DNA of 64,000 nucleotides, from NCBI GenBank assembly GCA_009761415.1, contig QUOL01000005.1, positions 620,001-684,000 of the forward strand, written 5' to 3'. The notes below the pieces were generated by a model. That model was not told the DNA's origin. It saw only the letters and a program-made list of their open reading frames with translations, and searched no databases. The position numbers were made by a program, and so were the translations under genes. Every line of letters begins with the position of its first letter. Positions within the stretch are counted from its first letter, which is position 1. Positions 56,242 through 64,000 of this stretch are shown in pieces. Source of the stretch: Sarcomyxa edulis. Its lineage: Eukaryota; Basidiomycota; Agaricomycetes; Agaricales; Mycenaceae.

Positions 56242-59200
56242 CTAATAAACATTGAAGTAAGTATGTCTTTCTTTGAAAGAGTTCAAGAAAAAATTAGGAC
56301 TAAGATCAAGAACATTGTCACTGGTCCATTCTGCTGGTACTTGAGAACCCCATTTTGGAAACAAATGCACACTCCTTTTGACCAAAGACACAGGAATTAT
56401 AGATGCTAAAGGAGCATCACCTTGTACTGCACGTTTCACACGGTACATCTTGCTGTTTGGCTCTGGAGATTTTGTAAAACCAGAAAACCATTCAACATAT
56501 GCAAGATGTCGTGGAGGTGGTATATTGTGAAAGAGATGTCCAATGACATTCTCTGGCACAGAAAAGACCACCCGCAGTTGCCCAATACGCATTCCGGAAT
56601 CTGGAGCATATATATAACAAATTAGGTCAATGAAAGAAAGAATAAGTTCGACGCAAACCATAGAGGCTTAGATGACCTATATCAGCCTCTGGATTGGGCT
56701 TATGAATTTGAATGAGTGCAGTATCGAATCTTCCAGGAGAAATGATATTATTTCCATTATCGTAGCGAGGAGGTTTGATATGAATGGAATCCAGGGTCTC
56801 GTTGCCATAGAAAGCTTCGTTCCAGAACTTGATGGTATGATAGACTGGAAGAGTGTTGAAAGGAAGATGGAAATTCTCGGTATGCTGGATGATTTGTCGG
56901 CGAGTTAAGTGGGGATTATTGCATTGTACAACAAAATGACCAAAGGCAGAAATGAACTGAGTGGCTCCATAATAGGATTTAGAAAGAATACTGGCAATGG
57001 GAACTTGAGTGGTAGGATGGCGTGTCATTTTGAGATGCAGAATACAAGACATATCTGGGGGTTCCCATCGAACTGCAGGAGGAGCCACATGTTGTGCATT
57101 TCGAAGACGCCAATTGACAAAGTTGGTGTGATGCAGAACTTTCTCCCGTCGCTCCAACCATTTTGTCATTTGGGTGTACTCGTCCTTGTGATTGGTAGCC
57201 CGATATGCCTCCTTTGCAAAATCAATATGAAGACGCTCGGTAGATTCGGTGTTATAATTGTCTGTAGTCCCAAACAATTTGATTGCTCGGGCATAGTGCT
57301 GAAGAAAGTGAAGTTTGGGAATATTGAATTGTTGACGTACACCGAGTTGGATGAAAATATTTTTGTTTGCATGGAACTCCTCGAGAGACTCGTTGAGAGC
57401 TGTAAGTGAAGAGTCACTGTGAACTGGATACTGGGCCAAATATAAGAAATCGAGGAGGGCTCGGGTAGCACGAAGGAGTTTTGCAGACGATGCATAACCA
57501 GGAAGGCGAATATCAATAATGATACCCAAGATAAAGGCACCAATCTGTCTGTGCTCAGTTCCACTGACACGAGACAGTGAACTGATGCCTTTATGGAATA
57601 AACGGATGTGGTGATTAGGAGGCAGACGTCGTACTCGGGCATCAATCTCAGCTGCTCCACAAATAGTAGTAAGCCATGATATGAGATGTTTGAAAACACC
57701 TTGGTAGAGTTGATGAAGAATATCGGGGGTAATGGATTGGAAAATATTGACATAAGGAAGATCCTCCCAAAAGGGATGCTGAAGAGGCTTTATATTTGCG
57801 TTCCGACAAGCCTCATTGAAGCCAACAGAACCAAGTTGCTCTAGAGCGTCCAGAACACCATCAAGATCACGGAAGTCATACTGGCATGGAAAAGATCCTA
57901 GCTCAGCATGAGGACAGTCACAGCTAGGACAATCTCCAGTATAGGCTCCCGTAACCAAGCATTGTTCAGGATAATCTCCAACGTAAACCGCAAAAATGGG
58001 GTGGCATCGGCGCTTGACACCATCACCACTGGCCATAATGATGCCATCAACACCAGCCGCCTTCAAAGGTTGGGTAAGATGAGACATGCAAGCGTGAAAT
58101 AGATTGGCAAGAGTTCGACGGCGAGCAGCTTTATTTTTGATTTTTTCAAGACGTGTGACTGGGAGGTATGCGAGTAGAATCTGGCCTTGGCGTGATGGCT
58201 TACGGCGAATAGACTTGGGGAGATTACCAATGGTAAGGTATACGGGATACGCAGATTTATTGCGGAAAAGAGTGAGCTGAGTTTTATCGGAGGAAAGGAT
58301 GATGGGAATAATAGTGGCACCGGGCTTTTCCTTCTCAAGTGCTTCCTAGGATGGCAGAGAATATGAGTATAATTGTATTAATGTGTAGACTGGAGAGAAA
58401 AACAAACTTGGGTACTCCACCACCACATTCCACTATGCATATCATGATACAATCGTTGAGTTTTTTCAGCATCAGCATAATGCTTTTCCGGAACAAAACA
58501 CAAATATTGTGCATGTTCAGGATCACCATATAGTGCTCGGACACATTCGATAATATCTCGAGCAAACATATCAAAAGATTCACCACCAACGGTGACCTCA
58601 TAACGGGTGAAAGAAGGTCTTGGTGATGGAATCTGCTCATCTATGATAGCATTGAGTTGGGTTGAATTCTTGTATGAGAGGCCAAGAGCTTCAAAAACCT
58701 ATAAAATAGCATGTAAGCTGAAAGAAATAATACATATAGAAAGAAAAGCATACTCCATCAATAGCGAGCAAATCGGAAAATGCAGTTGAGCCCGAACCAC
58801 GAAGCTTAGCCCACCGTGCAACTTCCCAGTCCATTTTTGACTGAAATGGAGCATAAGGATTATGTTCGCTGCCTTCGACTGATGATGCATAGGTGCGATA
58901 AGCAGAATGATGTGGTGTAGGATCAATAAGTGGTGCACCAGCACGGCCACCAAATGACTCGACATGCTGAGGACCTTGACGGAGATGGTCTTGTCCAGGA
59001 GGGACAGGAATAGGACCACCCTCCTCAGAAGGTGAAGCACCCCCAAAGGTAGATGCTTGCTCATCAACATCCATTGGAGAGCTATGATGATGAGATAAGG
59101 GAGAAGGGTTACGGGGTGGATGCGACATGCCCTCCTGATGACCTCTCGGAGCCTCCCAAACATGCTCCCTACCTTCAGCATTCTCACTGTCAGAGTCTTC

Positions 59201-59632
59201 ATCAGTCTGCTCAACCTCTACATCTACGGCAGCTTCTCCACCGAGGATATCAACATGGACCCCTTCCTGTTCCTCCTCAGGAAACGGAAAGTCCTCTTCA
59301 GAGTAATCGGAACCGAAAAAATCACCTTGGAATTGGACGGGGGGATGTTCAGCATTGTTATCATGAGAAGGAGAGGCAGGAGGAGGACTCGAGGACTTAG
59401 TGCGCGGTGCGGACGGACCACCCGCTGCAGAAGCCTGACGGTGTGGACTACGAGTCGATGTTCTTTTGTGTGGTGGGGTTTGACGGCGGGATCCAGATGG
59501 AATTGGCCGTATAGTATCTTCGAGAGAGCGTAGCGCAGCCTGGCAAGCAGGTTTTGAGGACTTGCGAAGATGCTGAATCAAATAACGATGACTGGGAAAT
59601 GTCTCATTACAGCCAGAGCAGGTATAAGACAT
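56242..59632 (-). CDS. Plavaka-type DNA transposase, apparently intact
   Basis: Four exons read leftward from ATG 59632. N-terminal zinc-finger-like MSYTCSGCNETFPSHRYLIQ with HLRKSSKPAC; acidic Ser/Glu-rich spacer; NPYAPFQSKMDWEVARWAKL, RGSGSTAFSDLLAIDG. After an intron: VFEALGLSYKNSTQLNAIID, GESFDMFARDIIECVRALYG, HDMHSGMWWWSTQ. The third exon has EALEKEKPGATIIPIILSSD, NKSAYPVYLTIGNLPKSIRR, PLKAAGVDGIIMASGDGVKR, CHPIFAVYVGDYPEQCLVTG and CPSCDCP..LGSFPC. A last exon from about 56603 gives DSGMRIGQLRVVFSVP and ends FNVY. These are the hallmark blocks of Plavaka transposases of agaricomycetes. No stop or frame break was found. The acidic residues in SSDKTQLT and MASGDGV are catalytic candidates only. 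Confidence 0.85.
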
Positions 59633-60099
59633 GATAGAATTGTGTTTAAAGTCGAACCGACAATGGAGTAGTGAAGGTTGAGACAAAGAGTATCAGTAGC
59701 TACGTGGCCCTATCCTGCGTGGGTGTGAACGAAGTCCCATGAACGATAAATTAAGAAAAGACGTACCGTCACGCCGAGATATGGGAACTTGAGTTCTCTT
59801 TGTGTCTGGAGGACTCAAAGATGTGCATGTACGAGGTAAAGTTAGGATCCAATCGTCTCGCGTCGAAGGTGTTCCGAACAGTCTGGGCCACTGTCTGGAC
59901 ATGGAAGAGTCTGGAGATGCCGAGCCATTGCCTGAAGAAGTTCCGAAGATTCCGAGTCCACTGCGGTTTCTCTCTACCTTACCACCCCCATCTCTGCATG
60001 CCTCGGAGCACTAGTAGGAGTAAAAGGGGGTCAGATACGAAGGAAAACGACCCGTTCCATGACTCACAATCAAGGAAAGGCCGCACATCTCGGGTGGAC
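59633..60099. other. Intergenic region between the Plavaka and DUF6532 genes
   Basis: A plus-strand frame at about 59800-60014 (SGGLKDVHVRGKVRIQ..) might be an upstream exon of the DUF6532 gene. No transposon end recognised. Confidence 0.4.
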
Positions 60100-62538
60100 A
60101 TGATGGCAGATGGTGATGGACTCCAAAAAGGAGCTCGCGAAGAGGATACATCTGCGAGAATAGAAGCCCTACGTGAGTACTAGTCTGTAAATAACTATTC
60201 CCATCACTCACCTTACTGATGAATCACGACGCACAAGCAATGCGGTCCGCGAAAGCCAAAGCTCTGGCCAATCCCGGTAAGCACAGTGATAGTCTTGCAA
60301 TGATCCAGGCCTAATCGGACTCACTTCCTATATCAGTGTGGACTCCAAAGCCAACGCCCAAGAAGCGCAAGCCGAAGGACAGCAACGATGTTCCTAAGAA
60401 AAAGGCAAAGATCTCGGAGTCGGTGGTCGTGTCAAAGGGTACCGGTGACACGAAGGGTCCTCGAGGTATGTAAATATCCAATTAGCTTTGTAAACATACA
60501 CTCAAATGCTTCTGGTACTCACAGCTCGTAGATTTCGTGCACCCAATATCGATATCGATAGTGCTGGTAAGTCGTCTCGTCAATGTTGGTATCCTTCCGG
60601 GCCGGCGGATTTAACGCGCTCCATATTGCAGTGCAACGTCGCTCTGACTCTCGCTCTCGTTCTTATTCGGAACCGTCAGCCACACAATCAAAGATTTCAT
60701 CGCGCTCTGCAAAAACGTCGAAAATCACTACTACGCCGTCAAAGTCGGATGAGGAGGATGGATTGGACGAGGATGGCGAAGAAGAGAATGATGGAGGCAA
60801 GGATAGCGATGAGTCAGGTTCTGGCAGCGACGTCGAAACTCAGAGGGCTGGGCAACAGACCCAGGACTTATTTGATGACGAGGTATGTCGTTCTGCTTCT
60901 CGATATCACTGATCATGTTCAAAGTGTAGGTCTATCTCTTATCTGCAGACACCCCACTGGACGGATGGTATGCACCACTCCCGTCCCTTTTTTTTTGTCT
61001 GATGCCCCCCTCCTATGCCCCAGATCTGGACAACCAGCCATTGGAGTCCCGAAACGGCTCACGTTTGCAGACGCAGGATCCAGATTCGGACTTTGAGGCT
61101 TCCATGGCGTTGGCACGTTACCGTCACAAGCACAACCTAGACTTCGACGATGACATGGATTCTGGCCATGAGGACACGAGAATGTACCAGGAGACGGTCA
61201 AGGTGAGTACTCGCATCTAGCACATTGTTGAAATTACAGCTCACAGAGTCACTGTTATGTTGTATAGCATGTAGCATCAAAACTGAGCACGAAACAAACC
61301 GCACGAGAGAAGAAGTTGGAGGATGAGGTAGGTCTTTTCGTATCTCGTTCAATTATCCGTCAACTCATATACTCTCAGATGCCTGCAATACGCCCCAAAT
61401 CGAATCCAAAAAATAAATCCAACTTCATCAAGAGCGAAGAATCCGATGACTCAGAACCCGAATGGCTCCCTCGAACCAACATTGTCATCACTCCTGGCTC
61501 TCGATCTATCGGATTACAAGCACAACTGCAGCCCATCAAGGATGTCCTTCGTTCTAGCTTCAGGATTGGCACGAGGAAGATGATCTCCGATGATCAATAC
61601 TCACCGTTGGCCGATGATGGCCTCGACGTCATCGCAGCTGATGCACTCATCGATGCTGCCGACGATTTAGGCTATGGGGGCGAGGGCGACATTTCTGATC
61701 GTCTGGAGCATAGCTCGGAATACTCGCGACCACTTAGAGACTACGTGAGTTTTTTTCTCATGGAATTTTATGACTCGATCGCTCACATCTAGCAGTGCAT
61801 GCACCGAATCTCGACGGATCGCAACCTCATCAAGAAAACAGCTACCGCTATCGTTGCTCGGCAATTTAGTGATGTCCTGAACGCCGGTCCTCTCCAAATC
61901 CAAGAAACAATCAATCAGGATCTATATATATTCCCCGAAACATCGAAGGTATGTGAGCTTGACTCTACCATCCGACTTCTAATTCCTTTTTTTTAGGGAG
62001 TCTATGACAAGTCAGAACCATTCCGCAATCCAGCAATCGAATTCATTCTCGCAACATGCAGCAAGGACTTATTCAAGCTATCGGCCCCCATCAAATTTAA
62101 ATCATCGCTGGCTACTTCCCCGCGTGAGCTGGAGCTTCCGGATCCATTGGTTGCACTCGTTGCAACCTCGGTATGTATATTTTCTATCACTGAGCATTTA
62201 TACACCCTCGCTCACTCCTCGCTGTCTCGTAGATTGCAGTTGTCCTCGCTGAGCACAAGGCCGGAAAATCGCAGGAGTTCTCGGGCACAATCTACGATGG
62301 TATATATAAGGCACATCTTGCCATCCTGTGCACGATGCAGTCCGACAAGAACTATCTCCCGGCATATCATTCCCTGATGCACGATCTCTATAATGCTGCA
62401 ATAAAGTATGTCTTCCATCGGCTTCTCGTTGTTCGCCACTGACTAGTCCCCAACAGCAAAGGTGCAAGTTTCGACGTCATCTCGCAGGAAGATGCGGTCA
62501 AGGGTGTGGATTGGGGACGGCTGGTCAAAAAGCATTAA
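60100..62538 (+). CDS. DUF6532 domain protein with charged disordered N-terminus
   Basis: Start MMADGDGLQKGAREEDTSAR at 60100 (possible earlier exon). The first half is charged and Ser-rich, with nuclear-signal-like KPTPKKRKPKDSNDVPKKKA and acidic EDGLDEDGEEENDGGKDSDE. The C-terminal half, spread over several short exons, has DVLRSSFRIGTRKMISDDQY, AADALIDAADDLGY, MHRISTDRNLIKKTATAIVA, INQDLYIFPETSK then GVYDKSEPFRNPAIEFI, LPDPLVALVATS then IAVVLAEHKAGKSQEFSGTI, LPAYHSLMHDLYNAAI, ending WGRLVKKH. The FRNPAI, ALVATSIAV and EHKAGK blocks are typical of DUF6532, a basidiomycete-expanded domain of unknown role. Confidence 0.68.
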
Positions 62539-63793
62539 CTCGGTTCTTCTCGGTATCCTACGAATCCCCACTCAGTCATCTCTGCATTCTCGTTTTCACC
62601 TGTACTTTTGCTTCACAGTTTCGGCTCCCACAACGGCAATTTCTCGCTATCTTACTGTTTTGCTTCGTCACACCCTATCGCTCCCTCATCGTCGTCATTT
62701 TGCTATCTCACTGTTTACTTCGTCACCCCCACTCGTTGTCATTGTTATCGTTCCACTCCACTCCGTACTTGTTCGGCTCCGTGATTACTCGTTCTGCTTT
62801 TGTCACCTTTCGTCTTCGCCACTGTTCCTCTTCAACTCGTTGCATTTGCTCTCGTACTTTTGTTTTCCATTGGTCACTCTCATTTGCCTTTAGCTATTGA
62901 ATGAGATTTTTAATGTCATTTCAACCTGTGGTGTGATGAAGATTCCGAGAAATATGTCAAAGAACCAATATTCTTTCTACAAGCCTTGAGAAAATTGAAA
63001 GAAATGCCCGAAAAATATCGAATTATGATGTAGATATTGAGTACTCGTGGATTTGCAAGGGGGGGGCTAGGTTATTTTCTCAAAAGACTGAAATGTCGAG
63101 GTTTCCTGGTGTTCCCAGATATCTCTGCAATTTCTCGAGCCTTTCAAAGAAAATCCACACATCTCCCGGAGTTCCTGAAAAAGGTTTTTCCTGATGGAGT
63201 TGCTCGTGTGCCGCTCTCCCTACCAGACACTCTGAATTCCCGTACTCCCGGGCGAGCTTTTGACCAATGCACACGAAGTTACGACCTTTCCAGTACGAAC
63301 TAATACTTACGAGGCATTCAGTAGGCGACTCACTTTTGAATGATCATGAGATGATCAGCTCGTTTATCTTTCACTTGTTCTCATGTAGGGAATTATATCG
63401 ACTACTGATCATTCTGGCACTCCCTTGTACTTAGTGGGACTGTGTCAGGTCTATGGCGCGTTCGAGATTACTTCCTCCGTGGACTAAGCCCGAGGCCCGA
63501 TTGATATCTTAGAGAGCCCACTGCTCTCGGGAACTTAATCTAACCTTAAGGCACATTCGAGAATTGACTGAGCTGAAATATGAATAAGCGAGTGTCGAGC
63601 TCGGTCATGCAATCACCATACTTGACAAGATACATATTCATAAGAGGCATTGCGAAAACAGGCGTGGCATGATCATGAGGTCGTAACTGAGGACCTTTGA
63701 GACATAGGCTACCTCAATTCATCACCGTCAGTCCCACATAATCAAGCACTTGAGCAGAAGTGAAAGACTTACCCAATATCCAAGTTCTAGACC
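62539..63793. other. Gene-poor end region
   Basis: T/C-rich sequence at 62560-62890, then an AT-rich stretch (about 62930-63060) and a GC-rich run of G at 63058-63065. No gene recognised. Confidence 0.45.
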
Positions 63794-64000
63794 TTAGGAG
63801 ACAGAAAGACCAGCGGTGACGGCTGCAGTGTACGCAGCTTGAGTCAAGATACCAGAACGCACGGCACCCCACAAGACGGATTGGATCCAGTCTCGAGGCT
63901 TTCTCCAGACATTTGGAACCGTAGGGTGTAGTACAGTAGTCTTGTTCGCTATTTCCTCCAAGAATCGACGTTGTGTAAGAGTCATGTTCGCGACATGTAT
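63794..64000 (-). CDS. Possible partial coding sequence at the window edge
   Basis: The minus-strand frame MTLTQRRFLEEIANKTTVLH..PRDWIQSVLWGAVRSGIL.. is open from 63985 to a stop at 63794 and may be the last exon of a gene lying beyond 64000. No family recognised. Confidence 0.3.
   Translation of the reverse strand: MHVANMTLTQRRFLEEIANKTTVLHPTVPNVWRKPRDWIQSVLWGAVRSGILTQAAYTAAVTAGLSVS

Noticed and set aside
1..64000. CRISPR arrays, bacterial operons, phage or prokaryotic defence systems
   Set aside because: The window is a spliced fungal nuclear sequence; no spaced direct-repeat array was seen.

Overview
The window is nuclear DNA of a filamentous basidiomycete, most likely an Agaricomycete. 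Genes are dense, sit on both strands, and are split by many short (about 45-75 nt) GT-AG introns. The lineage markers are a Plavaka-type DNA transposase, a DUF6532 protein, basidiomycete-style kinase-like proteins and a YDRDFLLQF-type eIF4G. Exon joins were deduced by eye from splice consensus and frame, so individual exon edges may be off by a few bases.

Layout. 1-7 kb: a secreted cupredoxin-like protein (cut by the window edge), an F-box-like protein, TIM22 and an alpha-arrestin with a PPxY motif. 7.6-11.5 kb: a Trk-type potassium transporter. 12-20.4 kb: a short eIF4G-like gene followed by the full-length eIF4G gene, both on the minus strand. 20.8-28 kb: hypothetical genes and GlcNAc-6-phosphate deacetylase. 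28.4-29.4 kb: a TA-flanked inverted-repeat element carrying a gutted transposase. 29.4-32.4 kb: no gene seen. 32.4-34.3 kb: a bZIP factor. 37.1-39.1 kb: a third eIF4G-like gene, on the plus strand. 39.3-41.6 kb: two mitochondrial-type proteins sharing an 82-bp promoter. 41.8-44.6 kb: a head-to-head pair of secreted Cys-containing paralogues, one apparently frameshifted, with a 455-bp inverted-repeat element between them. 45.7-48.9 kb: a head-to-head pair of kinase-like paralogues. 49-52.4 kb: glutaryl-CoA dehydrogenase and ribosomal protein eL33. 54.5-55.8 kb: a C2H2 zinc-finger protein. 56.2-59.6 kb: an apparently intact Plavaka transposase. 60.1-62.5 kb: a DUF6532 protein. The end holds at most a partial open frame.

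The most striking content is the eIF4G trio. Full-length eIF4G (1,547 codons as spliced here) has the eIF4E-binding motif, MIF4G and MA3. The tandem 530-residue copy keeps the eIF4E-binding motif and MIF4G but has lost MA3, and a decayed trace of the segment that leads into MA3 lies just past its stop. The 607-residue copy 17 kb away keeps MIF4G and MA3 but starts after the eIF4E-binding motif, an arrangement like animal DAP5/p97. All three share intron positions, so they arose by DNA duplication, and both short copies keep open frames and usable splice sites. A second theme is non-canonical splicing: four introns in three genes are best read as GC-AG introns.
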